Origin: Struthidea cinerea
Taxonomy: Eukaryota; Chordata; Aves; Passeriformes; Corcoracidae
Direction of reading: 5' to 3'
Length of the DNA: 64,000 nt
Assembly (NCBI GenBank): GCA_013397865.1
Contig: VZTI01001820.1
Location: 565,368 to 629,367, forward strand
In this document: in pieces, positions 10,706 through 24,180 of the stretch
Position numbering within the stretch: the first letter of the stretch is position 1
Layout: each line of letters opens with the position of its first letter
The notes under the pieces: generated by a model
The model's input: only the letters and a program-made list of their open reading frames with translations
Told to the model about the DNA's origin: nothing
Databases searched by the model: none
Translations under genes and position numbers: made by a program

Positions 10706-12529
10706 AGGGGGCATGGTTTATAGGTTCTGAAGTTATGCCTGGTTTAACTTTCCAAAGCAATTCCCCCAGGCAAATCCACACCAGCCCTGTGCTTACAGGC
10801 ACCTCACTGCCACATGAGCCCCAGGCAAAGCCACAGCTTTACGTGACTGTTTTCCAGAGCCATGAGATAGTGCATTTCCATCCTCCCATCCCGCCATGCA
10901 GGAACCCTGGGCTTGCTTCTGGGCTTGCTCTGGAGTGTCTTCATGGTGCAAGCAAGGGCAGCACAAAACAGCAAGTGCAGAAACACAAATGCTTGTGCAG
11001 CAGTCTGGCTGCTGACAGAATTGTTCTTTTCCACATCTCTCTGCAAAAGATTTCCATCACCTAAAACCTTTTATGCTTTTGCACACAAGAAAACACATGA
11101 CTGCTAAGCCTGCAGACGACCAGCTCTTTAAGTCTACCCAGCGCCCAAAGCTGTGTTCTCAGCCATGATCCCCCTCTGTCACACACAGTGCATGATGGTC
11201 AGGGTTTTAATTACATGAACACATGCAAAGGCTTTTTCACAACACCTCCTTGCTGAATCTCCCCTCCAGCCATCTGGGTCCTGGTCTGGCTGGCTGCAGT
11301 CTCTCTGCAGCTCTTCATCTCACGTCCTTGCTCCGGCTCTCCCTCCCCTGGACGCCTTTCTTCAACCTCCTCTCCCAGGGCCGGACGTGCAGGGCACCCT
11401 GCCTGCACTGGAGCAAACTCTCCCTGGCAACAGCTATTGTTCCCAGCCTCCCCAGCTGTTATCAATCCACAATAACCTTTCCCTTATTTGATTTTTTTTT
11501 CCCCAGGAGACTGTAGGGGACAGCCACAATTATTTTTCTTCCTACCCAATTCCACCTGACTGGTAGTGGCAGAGCAGGTGGGAGAGGGGTTCCCTCATGA
11601 TGGACTCACAGGTGGGTGAGCAGAGCCAGCCTGTGCCAGCCTTCACTGACTAGCAGTCTCCTCTCAGGATGGGACAGGTCCAAATGTGGGGGTCTTCCTC
11701 TTCATAAATGAAAAGCATAAAACACTCTCTTGGAAGTGATTTTTTTGTGAAGCTTTTATATCAGAAGCTGGAAACACTTTTTTTTCCTGCATCAACAGAC
11801 AATAGAAATAATTTTTTGTTGTTGTTGTTTGTAAAAAATGCACCAAATTTGGGACCTGCTCAGACATTTATTTATCATAATGCAAATGAAACTTGCCATG
11901 TGTATTTGTTTTAAAAAACTTCCTGTACCAAAGCATAACATTTCTAATTGTGTTTATAGGCTGGGTTAAAATTGCTTTACAGCAGCTTTTTGCTATGGGA
12001 TGGATTGGTTGTGAAGTTTTGTAATCTCTGCCTTCATTACTCGCTCTGTTATCTGTCCCAATTGCTGCTGTGCTTTATTGACTGAGGGATAATTTTGTCT
12101 GTAGAAAGGTTGTCACCCTTTACCTCTTTGAACTGAACTTTGTCTCCTTATATCTGGTGGCAATCAGCGCTCCTGTCTTTCTCCTGCAAGGGAGAGGGAC
12201 CCCCATGGCCCCAGGGACTTGTGCAGCCTTTTGGGTTTCTGACCCATTCCTCAATGCCCCCCTTGCTGGGTGAAGCAAAACGCTGGTGGTTCTGCTGGCA
12301 TCTTGCAGCTTTCAGGAGAGCTGCAGGCTCCAGGAGGAATTTTATGGCAAGCACCTTATCATAGGCTATGGCTGAACATACACAAGCACTCCCAGTGACC
12401 AGTGTAATCCACTCTTTACTGGCATAATTTGACTTTGTTTTTTATTTACACAGGGAGGCTTGGGTGGAGTGTTATGTACATGGTATCAGCAAAACAGTCT
12501 GCTCCACCTCGGGGCTGCACACGTGCTGC

Positions 12530-12960
12530 AGCCAGCGCACCCGCCGCCCCGAGGGCTCCAGCAGCCCTTTGTACGGAGCGTCTCCACACGTGGGAAGCAC
12601 TTGACTTTCTCCTGTGAGTGTCTGAGCAAGCAGGTTATAGTGCCCCAGTAATCTTCAATACATGGCCAAACATTCAATGGCATTCTCTGTTTTACAATGG
12701 CAATCGATGAGCCCGCAGGAGTGCCCAGCGCAGCACCGAGCGGGCGCCCGCTGAACACGGCTAATCTCTTATCAAAGCCGTGGATCCCTTCTGGGACTGC
12801 ACCCTATCTACATATTAATATTTGATCATTCATGAGCAATTTGCAAATTTGTAATGAGTAATGAAATATCCTGGGAACTCTTTGCTCGCAAATAGTTTCC
12901 AGAGTATTTAATTACATATGACAAATTTGTAATTATGTAGTTGCCAGTATTGGGGTTCCT
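12530..12960. promoter_or_regulatory. Candidate conserved regulatory element: GC block beside homeodomain/POU-type palindromes
   Basis: A GC/CpG-rich block (about 12530-12750) abuts an AT-rich block holding a perfect 12-bp palindrome AATTTGCAAATT at 12838-12849. Repeated TAAT, ATTA and ATTTGTAAT cores follow (12850-12940). ATTTGCA is the core of the POU octamer and TAAT/ATTA are homeodomain cores. The combination is typical of developmental enhancers, but function and conservation are inferred. Confidence 0.25.
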
Positions 12961-15900
12961 GAGTTGTCTGCTCTTGAGGAAAGTGCTGCTGCAGGACAGA
13001 TGGCCTGGTGTCTGCTTAATCACAGCTGGGAATGCTGTCAGTGGTTTTTTGTCACAGTGGATAGAAACATCCAACAGCAAGATTACAGGGATCTGCTATG
13101 TATATTATTGAGTGAAAATGAATCAGAAACAATATACAGGGATAGTTTCCAGTCTTCACTTGAGTATCTTATCTCACTGGTTTCTTCCACAGCCAGACAT
13201 TTTCCTCAGTTGCCCACCTGGACTTACAAATACTAAATCTGTTTTTCCTTGATTTTTACTAGTGTTTTGCCACCAGCTTTCTAAAAGTCTGGTGCAGTTG
13301 AACAGCAGTAGCAGCAGTAAAAGCAGCATGGGGTTTCAGAATAGGACAGTGGAGTACAGCCAGAAAATGTCACTGGGAGTTTTTTCCCAGACCAAGGTGG
13401 AAGAATTTGGAACAAAGGGAAGATCAGAGCATGCAAAAACCTATTTTCTTTCCTGAAAATATCCATGTATGCTATACAAAATTAACAGAAGTGGCAACAG
13501 ATGAACTTATCCTAGCACTGTAATACAACATGGATGAGTTGGCTTTTTTGCCTTCAGTGCTCCCATGGCATGTGAAGGCTTTTGTTGCAGCATGTGGATG
13601 ACTGCACTGGACAAGGATCTGATGGGATGGCTGCAGCCAGCATGAGGAAGCGTATGGGGTTGAACTCAATTGCATGCAGCTCTTTGCTGATGCTGTGTTA
13701 CGCAGCATGTGGATCAGGTGAGTTTGGGCCTCGTGGCGCTGTGTTTCATGGGCACTGCACCAGGCATCACCCCTGAAGCTCACAACTCCCAGAGAGGGGC
13801 AAATCCTTCACCAGAGCTGGCTGCACAGCAGTGGGAGCCGCTGGGTGCACAGCACAGACAGGTGTCCAGCAGCAAGATTTCAGCTCCTGGCTTTCAGGCT
13901 AGCTTGCAGAGAAAGCACAGAGATAAGCTCATACCTTGAATTTAACACCTAGCTGCAGGCTGGAAAGGCTGGCAGATTGTGCTCGGGGCCAGCCTGAGTC
14001 AGGCTGCCTTGCAGGGCCACTGTCACTGTCACTGCCATTGCTGTCACTAAACAGTCCTCTGGGTATTGCATAATTGAAAGCTGGACCAAAGGTCTCCTGT
14101 CTCTCAGGAATGCATCTGAATTGGTGAGCTTTGGGTTAAACATATTCTAAAATACATAAAAATACTTGTTTATAAAATTTATAGATAAATTCGTCTTAGT
14201 CTTCTGGCTGAGGATGAGGATTATGTAATTGATTTTTATATCAGTAGTAAATAAATTATTTTATAATTGTTCAATGTTTTTGTATCATTAACAACATATC
14301 CAATAGAACCTGAGTTGAGTGTCCGGTCCAGCTGGGGCAAATGAATGCCCGGGCATTCATTCTTTGCTCTTCTCCCTGCTTCATCTGCCCAATCTGTGTG
14401 TTCTCCAGCTAGGAAGAAGACTTCAGCTCTCAAGAACTTTTCAGATCCACTCCAGATATGAGCTACAGATTCCCACCAAATATGGGATGTGGGAATGGGA
14501 TCCCAAATATGGGATCACTATGTGCACTGATACCTGTATATGCACAAGCGTGTGCAAGGAGCTATATGTCTGTAGGTATGTACTTCCCAGGCAAGGATGT
14601 ATGACAGCAGCCAGTTCTCCAGATCAGCCTTTGAGATCATTGATGTTCCTCCCAGGAGACCTGTTTCCAGGCACCATGTTCCTGGGCCATGTCCTTAGAG
14701 AAGTCATCCTCACAACTTGTCTTTCCAGGGCTGATGTGGACTTCTCCAGGGTGCTGGTAAGCAATCTGCTTTGTGTTGTGGCAAAGCTCCCTGCCCAGAG
14801 CAGACCAGCCCTCTTCTGTAGACAGGTTAGAGAAACTTTTTCCCCAGAGTCTGCACCAAATCAGAAATTCTTTGAAATTTCCTTCCTTTTTTTCCCACGA
14901 GTCAAGAAGTGTTCACACTATTTCTTAAAAACAAGAAAAAGTACTTAAAATGCCGCTCTAAAATTATGAGTGTGTGGGAAAACCCCTACTCAGCAGGAGG
15001 AGGAAACAGTAGAGACATAGCAACAATTACTGCTAAGTCTGTTTATGTTTGTTCTCCCCAAAACATGAAGAATGGGACTAAATACAGTTAGTCACCAGCC
15101 ACTGGTGAGGGAGAGGAGGCTGCTGAGTCACAGCAACATTCAGCTCTGTCCCCAGAAAGGTCAGTGCCAGCTTAGGGTGCAGGGACCAGGCTGCAATGGC
15201 TCCTGCACCCCCTCTCCTTAGGGACAGTGACCCCAGGATTGGGATGCTGCAGGTGCCAGGTGTTGGTCCTACCACCTACTGCCCTGTCTGTGCCATGGGA
15301 TGATCATCCCTACAAAGGGACAGGATGGCTGCTCTGTGGGATCTCTCTGCTCCCTCTGGTTGTAGCCACACTGGTGTTTCTGTTCCAGCTTCAGCAGAGT
15401 GCAGGATCGAGCCACTTCCTCACTGCTGTCCAAAAAATTGCAGCTGCAGATGGTACAGGTCTAGAGAGGCAGACGCTCTGGAGAAAGGGACCTGAAGGAA
15501 TCTTTCTAGTCTGCTGAGCATAAAGTGAGTTTTTAAGAACCTGTTCCAGTTGGCGACTGGGATGACTCCCAGCAAATACGTCTTACCTGAGACTTCCCTG
15601 CCTAGTGAGTGTACAGTGTTATCACACAAGCATCTCGTGAAACCTCTCTCTGATTTCTCTGCTTTGCCCCCTCAAGGCAAACAGATGGAAGTTTAAACCT
15701 CTCCGCTTAGTGTCTCTGGATTGCAAAGCCTTTGTCAAAAGGGAGCCTGAGATCTTAAAACCTAATGCTTTTTCCTAGATATCGAGATAATTGCTCTGGG
15801 CTAGATGCAAGGAGAATAAAGAAGCCAGGCTAGGCAAATGGGAAATAGCAGGAAGTGAGAATCAGATAATGGAAAAAGTAATTCAGAATTATTTTCTTCA

Positions 15901-16508
15901 TGTCTCCATATACTGATTTGTTACTAGAACAAATGGAAATGAGCTTAATGGATTCTTCTCTGCTCTGAAGGTTTGAGAATAAGCACATTGAATTTATGCC
16001 AAATTAAGGAGGAGTCTGGGCATTTCCTATCCAACAAGATGAGAGAAAAGCAAAACAAAAGAAATAAGAAGTCTTTTCCATTCCAGATTTCTAATAGGCT
16101 AGGAAGCAATGCAGGTGAATGTAACAGAAACTGGGGTGACTCTCTTGCAGCTTGCTTCTTACTGGAAAGCAGCCCAGGTGTAAGGCACATACAGCCAGGT
16201 ACAGAGGGGAAGCAAATCAGTTGCTTTGGGATGGACTGTCCTTGATAAGGTGATGCCGTGACAGGCTTGGCTGAACTTTAGTGATGGCCCTTTCTGCAGG
16301 GGGGTGTTGAAGGAGCTGATGGCCCTTCCGGCCACACTTCCAGGGTGCTGAGGTCCTGCAATGGCTCTCATGCCAGGGATGGCTTTTCTCCTCAGAGACT
16401 CTTTGGAAAGCAGAAGGTCTTCACAGAGTGCCTCTCAGTGTGTGCTCACACTTATGTAGGTATATGGAAGTTGGAAAAAAATAAAAGATGTGCAGAGGAT
16501 TTTAAGGT

Positions 16509-16528
16509 GGTTTTTTTTTTTTTTTTTA
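16509..16528. repeat. Poly(T) tract
   Basis: A run of about 18 consecutive T residues just after GTGG, in unique sequence. It could be the reverse-strand poly(A) tail of an old retrotransposed copy, but no adjoining retrocopy was recognised. Confidence 0.7.
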
Positions 16529-18490
16529 CTTTCCAGGCCAATTTACTGGACAAATTTTATTATTGTAAATCTATTATTTGTGTAGCTCTTGCTGTCCGAA
16601 AAAAACAAATGACGGTAAATGGCTGTAAAGCGATGCCTTCTCCTGAGCAGGAAGGACAGCAGCCCTGGAGATGCTTGGTCAGATATGTGTTGCTGCAAAT
16701 CAGCTTTGTGGCATTGACCAGCAAGTCAGCACTGATTTCTGCATCTCAGACTCCATGAGAGAGCATGCCCTTATATGTCATGGCTATGGCTTTATTTAAT
16801 CCTCGCTGTATGCAGTCAATAACAGGAAGACTCTTGACATTTTCAATTGTCAGATGGGGATCACATTCTTGCAGAAAATGTCCTGTCTGAAATGACCTCT
16901 TGAGGGTGGTGCCTGTGCAGAGAGAGAGTGAGGGGAAGATCCTTTCACCTCTGGGTCCCCAGCAGTATTTGCATGCCACCTGCCCTATGGTTTGGTGATA
17001 GAAACTTGCTCCAACAAGAACCTCAGCGTTTGGTTGTCTATTCCCGTCAAGAAACAATGAGCGAAGTGGAAGCGGCTAATTCAATGTTTTGTGATAGTGT
17101 TACGAGCAAGGGCACTTTTGCTGCATGGAAAATATATGGTTGTCCCTTTTAAATTGGAGGGACAGTGTGAAATATTGTGGAGTGTCACAGGAACAGCTTA
17201 TGCCCAGCTCCCATCCAGATCAGACCAGTGAAAAGGCAGAGATCAAACATAACTTTTCCTGTATTGACATAATGCACATTTCAGTTTCAATCCACCATAG
17301 CACAAAAAAAAGATTAGAGGGCAATCTACACAAATGATCAATGATGTTAATTACAGTTCTCAAAGAGGGAGATAATAGCAATGCAAGGGAAAGTAAATAC
17401 TTATTAGCTCTAAGGAGCATCCTGTTATCTGAATGAAAAATAAACACATTTATCTAGGCATCACCTTAATGACTCTGGCTGTGAAGAGGTGGTGTGCTTA
17501 CTTCACCCAGATGCTGGCATCATTACCATGGCTGGTGGAAAACAGAGGCAGCTTCACTGATGCTAATGGATGTAAAACTGGTCTGAATGGCCAACTGGAC
17601 CTTAATATTCACCTCAGCTGGTGCCAGAACACCAGCCTGTCACCTGACAGCTAGGGCAGGTGTTAAGTGTCACCTAACAATATGCTATACATTATATGTG
17701 TAATATGGTACATTATACAGCCCCCTCTCCCTCCTGGCCTTCTAAAATCTTTTTGAAGATCTCATTAGCCCTATTGCAAAGCCAATGGGTACTTAGTTTG
17801 TAGGTAGGTGGGATGTGCTGAAGGCCTCTGGAGCAAAGATGACAAAGGATTTTAGTCTTCTCTTTAAGATCCAGATGACAGTTTGCTGAAAGCTGTTGTG
17901 GTTTCATGTTTGGAGGTGCTAAAAATCCCAGTGGTTACAGGGTGGGTGGCAAGTGCTCAACATTTCTGGATGTCAGGCCAGGCATGTCCTCACTGGCCAC
18001 CTCTCTTCAACCACCTCCAAATGATTCCCCAATTTATGGCCACATAAGCTTCAGTCCTGTCTGAGAGGTTCTCCATTAGTGGTATAATGAACTGATACAA
18101 TGCTAAGTCAAAGGATTCAGAGCTAGTGTGCAGTAAACATAAACATATGTTTAGTGTTGGGTTATAAACTACTGTAGCCAAAGTGGGCAAGTGTTACAAA
18201 CTTCAAACACGAAACAGATGCAAGTTAATTAGAGGCATGAAAGTGATGACAATAGAAGTGAGCTGTAGCAAGGAAATGAAATGTTAGTTTAGGCAGAAGT
18301 TGCTGCAGCTCTGCCTTGCACTGGAAACGCCTGCAGTCCCTGCTGAAGATGGGAAGGCATAGACATATTTTATTGGGACAGCCAAGCATGTTGCCCATAT
18401 GTCAGAAATGTAAGTCACGGTATGAGTGAATGTGTGGAGGAAATACAATCTGACAGGCTTTTGAAAGCTGGGAATTGGCTTGCTGTGAGG

Positions 18491-18985
18491 TCACAGAATC
18501 ACAGAGTCACAGAATAAGTTAAGTTGGAAGGGATCCACAATGATCATTGAGTCCAACTCCTGGCCCTGCACAGGACAGCTGCAAGAGTCACAACCTGTGC
18601 CTGAGAGCACTGTCCAAAATCTTCTTGAACTCTGTCAGGCTTGGTGCTGTGACCATTTCCCCGGAGAGCCTGTTCCAGTGCCCAATCACCCTCTGATTAG
18701 TAATGGACCTTTTTCTAATATCCAACCTAAACCTCCCTGGACACAACTTCAGGCCATTCCCTTGGGTCCTGTCACTGGTCACCACAGAGCAGAGATCAGT
18801 GCCTGCCTCTCCTCTTCCCCTTACAAGGAAGTTGTAACTGCAATGAGGTCTCCCCTCAGTCTCCTCTTCTCCAGGCTGAAGAGACCGAGTGACCTCAGCC
18901 ACTCCTCACATGGCTTCCCCTCAAGGCCCTGCACCATCCTTGTTGCCCTCCTTTGGGGACTCTCTAATTCCTTAACGTTTCTGAA
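18491..18985 (-). mobile_element. CR1 LINE, 3' end fragment (about 0.5 kb)
   Basis: Read on the minus strand this is the 3' end of an avian CR1 retrotransposon. On the + strand it starts with CACAGAATCACAGAG (reverse complement of the ATTCTGTG-type CR1 tail) and AGTTGGAAGGGATCC, then the reverse complement of the ORF2 C-terminal region. The minus-strand frame 18588-18902 still reads VTSDRTQGNGLKL and FRLDIRKRS, the conserved CR1 ORF2 C-terminus, ending HWNRLSGEMV. The 5' part is missing, as usual for CR1 copies. Confidence 0.93.
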
Positions 18986-18995
18986 GCTGGACTGT

Positions 18996-19076
18996 AACAC
19001 AGAATTGTAGAATGGTTTGGGAAGGGGCTTTAAGGATCATCTAGTTCCGAACCCACTGCCGTATGTGCCAGGGCTT
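18996..19076 (-). mobile_element. CR1 LINE, short 3' tail of a second copy
   Basis: A separate CR1 tail follows immediately: ACACAGAATTGTAGAATGG, then TTTAAGGATCATCTAGTTCC on the + strand. This is the 3' UTR of a different CR1 subfamily from the copy just before it, in the same orientation. The two were probably independent insertions. Confidence 0.75.
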
Positions 19077-22000
19077 ACGGTGCCCAGTGCGCCATGCGAA
19101 AGCAGAGATGTCCCACAGCGTAGGTATCCCCTGGGAGAGGGGTACTGGGCTTCTCAGGCAGTACTGTGGCATGGCAGCCATCCAGCACTCAAGGGCTCAG
19201 TTCTGCCCTTCCCCTCAAGCTTCCCAGCCCTTGTTCCCTGCCATGAGAGACTTTCTGGCCCTGGCTAGGGGCTGGTAGGTGCCCAGCTGGTGACGAGTCC
19301 CACTAGGGAGGCAGAGGTGCTTCAGGAGGGCTAGGCAACCCTCGTGACACTGGGCTGCCTGCAGTTCCAGGGTCTGTCCCTGCCTTGTTCTTGGCTTTCC
19401 TCTTCTCTATCGCTGTACACAAAAGATTTAGTGACTCTTCTTGCTGATAAATCTCCCTAGCTGCTTATACTCTGCTCCTTTGCCTATCATCTGAGTAGTT
19501 CTAAAAGCAGTGGTTTGAAGAAGTTGCTGTTTTATTGGGTCCTTGTAAGCTGATGTCCTCCTGGGCCATGCATGTTTCTGTGATTTGCATGGAGATTGTA
19601 GAAGAAGAGGGGTGTGTGGTGTTGGGAGGAGAAGAAAAACCCCAAATAAATGCCTTAATAACAGTAGCTCTGAGGTAACTACGGAAGCCTTGGGTATGTT
19701 TGTTCCCTTAGTCCCAGATGAGCAACTGTGTGTGCCTCTCAGTCCTGTGCGAGCCTGTGCTTCAGCAGACAGACTGTCTTTGTCCTCCTGTAGTGCTGCT
19801 CTGATGTTCTGCCCTCCAACATGTTCTACACCTCTGCCTCAGACGGACTTGGGAGCCAAAAAGGCTACCCACAAAGCAGATGGTTTAAAATAGCTCCCCT
19901 GACAAAAAGAGGATTGCTGTTCAGCTGCTCCTCCTTTCCTCCCGTGGGCACTGGTGCTGCCGGACGCAGAGCTGCTGTGCCCATATCAACACACACGAGC
20001 AGCCTTCTGGCTCCCAGGGCCAGCAGCCTGCTCAGCCCTCTGCTGCTGGGGCACTGCAGCCCCTGCCCTGCCTGTTCAGCCCACCAGCATCACTGTGTCC
20101 CTGCAGTGCTTTGCCCTGCCATCACACAGGACAGAGCAGAGAGGCTCACCCTGCTGTTTGCCAACCCTACCCAGTCCAGCCCCATGCCCCAGCACCCTCA
20201 CGCAATTTAGGGCCTCTGAGAGGTACTTGAGGGATTAGCAGCAGTGAAAGTCCTCCTCTAAATGAGAATTTCAGGTTGGGACCTGAAACTGTAGCAGTTT
20301 GGAAAGCACCCAGTGGCTGTGCTGTCAGGGAGTGTTCAGAGGCAGTAAAATAAAACCGTTGCCTAATTATAGTTTCACCAAGGGGCACTGTAATGCTGGG
20401 GTATTAACTCCTTGCACATAAACAGCGATGGGCAGGGGCTTGCCAGCAGTGCTTCTACCTCCAGGAGATAAACAGGTAACGGTATCACGGTGCCGCCATC
20501 CAGACGGGAGACAGATGCTCAGTGAAATTACAGGAACATTTACTCATTCAGTATGGAATTACACGTGATGGAGGCAGGAATTACACCTAAGTGTTATCCA
20601 GCCCTCCCTTCACTGGGGGGAAAAATCCAGGACTGGGAACATACAAACTACAGCAAGGCAGGGACAAAGAAGGGAATTCCCACCATTTGTGGAAGTCAAA
20701 ATTGAAACAAACAGAAAAAATCATCAGCCCAGGGAAGGTTGTAATTACTCTATAATCAGCTACTCATGTAATGAAATCACACACTGGCACAGTGCTAATA
20801 GGAGGGTCTGAGCTGTCAGAGGAGTACAAATTAAAGCAGGGAAGCTAGGATGTTGATATTTTTAATTCGGGAATGCTTTTCCCCTTTAATTATTTTAGAC
20901 AAGATGATTAAAAAAGAGAAGCAAATTGCTGGAGAATACTGTACCAGGAGGAAGGGAGGTGGGCTGGTGGGGGTTTCTATCCACACCAAGCTGTTCCTTG
21001 GGGCCAGGTACTTTGGTCCCAGTGCTGCCTTGGCAGGGGATGGGCAGGAACAGGCTGCAGTGATGGGGTGAACTCTGCATGGGTGTGGGCTGGCTGGGGT
21101 AACACCCTTCTGGTGCATGCTGGCTCTGGAAGGACATGCCATGCAGGAGAGGCTGCAAAGTACACGTGTGAGCAGGGAGAGGGTGAAGAGCCTTGTCTCA
21201 AAACTCAGACTTACATGAAATTTCTAATGCTATGAGCGAATGCTGAAAGTTAGTTACATCCTTCAAATCGTAGGGAAAAGTAAGTAGTTTAGTTAGAGCT
21301 GCCAGGTAAAGCAGTGCAGCAATGTCACCTGTGGTGAAGCCATGCAGGTAACCATTAAATCGAACTCCTTACACAAGGAAGGTTTACTCACATGGGCAAG
21401 GGAAAGAACTGGAAATTCTCTGCCACAACGGTGCAAGGTCATATTTCATTTCCGTAGTGTTTTCTCTCCCCAGGAGGCAGCCAGCAACCAAAGCAAAGCT
21501 CTAGTCTCTGAAGAATTCCCTTATTAAAAGTTTGCCCAGCTCCTTTGCTGCTCCAAGATGTCTCTTAGGAACTGCTCAATTCATACAGAAGGTATTTTGC
21601 TTTGTGTATATGAATCTTTATTATTATTATTTTTTAATTGAAAAATATCTTTCCCTTCCCACCATCCCTTCGGGTCAGGATAGATGTTGTTTGACATAAA
21701 AATGTTTTTTTGGCATGTTGAATTAAACCTTCCTGACTTTGGCAAAGAGTGGCTGCAGGGCCGAGATAATTTAGAGGGGCTGATTTGGCAACTTAACTCC
21801 CTAGTTCAGTCTCAGCAGCACTGCCTGCTACAAGGCTTTGATAACCTGATGCTGGACACCCCACAAAGCAAGAGTTTCATCGTCTTTCAGGAAGTTTTTC
21901 TATCAACCACTTCTCTGCAGTTTGATAAGTTCTGTTGCTTTGGAAAAGTCTTCAGACTTCCTGACAGGTCTATAAGAAGCATGGGTGGCCCTGAGGCCCC

Positions 22001-23979
22001 TCACCCCTCAGCTGCCGCACAAGTGGTGCTAATGCCCCAGTTGCTTGCTCATCCCATCCTTGACTCCCTGTGGAGTCCAGCAGTGGGAAAAACAGACAGC
22101 TTTATACAAGAGTCATCCCGAATGCAGAGAGGGCAGCTGTGGAGGATGCTGTGGGACTGAGCTTGAGCAAGTGTATTGGGAAAGACAGTAACAATACCTC
22201 CCCATTACACAGTAAAATTACCTGGCTTTAATATAGTGAATCTGCCCTAGTAGTACTAAATGGTATGTTTAGAAATACACAGATTTTTTTTCACTTGGAG
22301 AAATATGAAAAGAGAAATTTAAAATTGCTTCTATTTCTTTGTATGGCTATCTGAAAACATCAATGGCCAAACTCACCATGACCGGATTTAAAAGCAGCCT
22401 GAGTAGTAAGGAGCCATTTTATCTCCAGCTCTTTCTTAATGGGGGTCTGTGGTAGTGAAACCCTCTACTGTGCAGCCTCCCTCTCCTTAGGTATCTCTGA
22501 AGCCCCCACTGTCTCCAGGTGAAGGCTGGCCAGAGTGCTTAGGGGTCTTTCCCAGCCTAGTTAAGTTTATACACTAAAGGACCCAGCAATGGGATTATGT
22601 GACACACTAACTCTCAGTTACTTGTTCAAAGCAAAAAAGGCTTTAAAAAGTCATTAGTGCGTATCACTGCAGAAGGAAGTCCTGCACTAGCTGCCTTTTA
22701 CAACCTGCATCTCCTCAGCAAGTTGGCCAGGTGAACATTTCTGAGTAGTGTTTGCCTCCAAGAGCTCTGCTTCTGCAGAGAAAGCACAACACGGGTTTGG
22801 GTGGCATCACCTCTTGCTAGCCAGGGAGGTTTCAGTGCTTACCTGAACAGAGCTGCCTCTAGGACTGCAGGCCTTGGATTATCACAGGCTTGTGTTCCTT
22901 ATACATCTCTCTCCCCTCTGAGGGACAAGAAGGGTATTAGCTTTAGCATTATCATGGCTTTAGTCACTTGGCTGCTTGCTCTCTAGGCATCAGACCTTTC
23001 CACAGCAACTTTGAGGGTGTTACCAAATGGGTCACAGTCACTTCTGAGCCAGACTGGACTTATGCAGGTGAAGCAGAGAAGCTCCACAGCTCAGTGTCAT
23101 TTCTAGTTAGACCTGCACCAAGCTTACCTGAACATGATTGCCAAGACCTGAATTTGGATCTGCTAGCCAAGGCTTTGATGTAATGTTTGCTCTGCAAAAA
23201 AGTTCCTCTGATATAAACTGAGTGAAAGTATCCTGTCTGGCTGAGTAAAACGACATATTCTCTGGACAAGCTGTGTTAAGCTTTGACTTATAGTCTAACA
23301 GCTCTTAATGTCTCTTCCTTTTGAATGTTTGCACCATTTCAGGAGAAACACGGATTATTTAACTGAAATAGCTTTGATAGATTTGAAGGCTCCGAAGATC
23401 AGCTGACTTACAAAGGGAAAAGAGAGTATTTAAAACCAAAGCAAGGGTTATTCTGAAGGTCCATTCTTTATTTGAAGACAGCTTAGGAATGATTTAACAG
23501 GGTTAACTTCAGAGAGAAATATCCTGAAGTCCTCTAGGAGACGTATTCTTGCAAGATTGCCAGCTAGTTTATAACTGAGATTCCTCATTCTCCGTGGGGG
23601 TAATTACTGCAGCTGGGTTGGAAAGGCTTCAGTATTAAAACAGCAGTCAAGAGCTACTGAACACAGGCTCAAATCCACAAGGAGATTCTCAAAGCCTGAG
23701 CTGATTAGAGCAGAATAAATCTTGAATTGGATTGCCTGTCCGTGCCTTAATGTCTCGCACTAAGGGGGTTATGGTATGAAATAGGGTAGGCTGGTGTGAG
23801 TGTGTAATGCATTTTGTCTGAGAAATGAGCTTTCCTTTTTCTGGGAGGGTGCCTGAAAGAGCCACTTAAAGTGAAAGCCTGAGGTAATTCAGAACCAAGA
23901 TGTATAATATCCAGTAGCAGTATACTAAAAAACCCCAAACCCCTTCAAACCCCCCTACTTTTCTTTCTCCATCAGCCAT
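19077..23979. other. Intergenic, unique DNA
   Basis: No gene supported. There is a C-rich stretch at about 19920-20180, an AT-rich tract at about 20740-20900 with several TAAT/ATTA cores, and a short TTA repeat near 21618. An open frame at 21684-22160 lacks any recognisable domain. No transposon was recognised. Confidence 0.55.
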
Positions 23980-24180
23980 GAATATCTTGAGTTGGAAGGG
24001 ACCCACAAGGATCACCAAGTCCAACTCCTGGCCTGTCACAGAACGACCCCAAGAATCACACCCTGTGCCTGAGAGCACTGTCCAAAGACTTCTTGAATGC
24101 TGTCAGGCTTCGTGCTGATCACTTCCCTGGGGAGCCTGTTCCAGCATTTGACCACCCTCTGTTTGAAGAACCTGGCTGAG
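23980..24180 (-). mobile_element. CR1 LINE, 3' end fragment (about 0.2 kb)
   Basis: On the + strand GAGTTGGAAGGGACCCACA and ATCACCAAGTCCAACTCCTG are the reverse complement of the CR1 3' region. Translated on the minus strand it reads VVKCWNRLPREVIS, the CR1 ORF2 C-terminus. The terminal ATTCTGTG tail is missing or eroded. The copy ends at about 24180, where the sequence becomes unique. Confidence 0.88.

Larger units (their letters stand above)
10706..18490. other. Intergenic, mostly unique DNA
   Basis: About 7.8 kb without a supported gene. It contains a CpG-enriched and AT-palindromic tract at about 12530-12960 (listed separately), a short TGTCAC-type tandem near 14020-14045, and a two-copy 12-mer (CAAATATGGGAT at 14477-14488 and 14504-14515). 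There is also a pure T run near 16510-16528. A long open frame at 14319-14948 has no family resemblance and no splice context. Unique AT-rich tracts such as 15700-15940 could be conserved non-coding DNA. Confidence 0.55.

Noticed and set aside
14319..14948. 209-codon + strand open frame
   Set aside because: No recognisable domain, contains a local 27-bp repeat, no splice or promoter context, and length possible by chance in 64 kb over six frames.
18540..19010. 156-codon + strand open frame
   Set aside because: Antisense reading of a CR1 3' end; the coding sense of that element is on the minus strand.
21684..22160. 158-codon + strand open frame
   Set aside because: No domain or homologue recognised; composition not distinctive.
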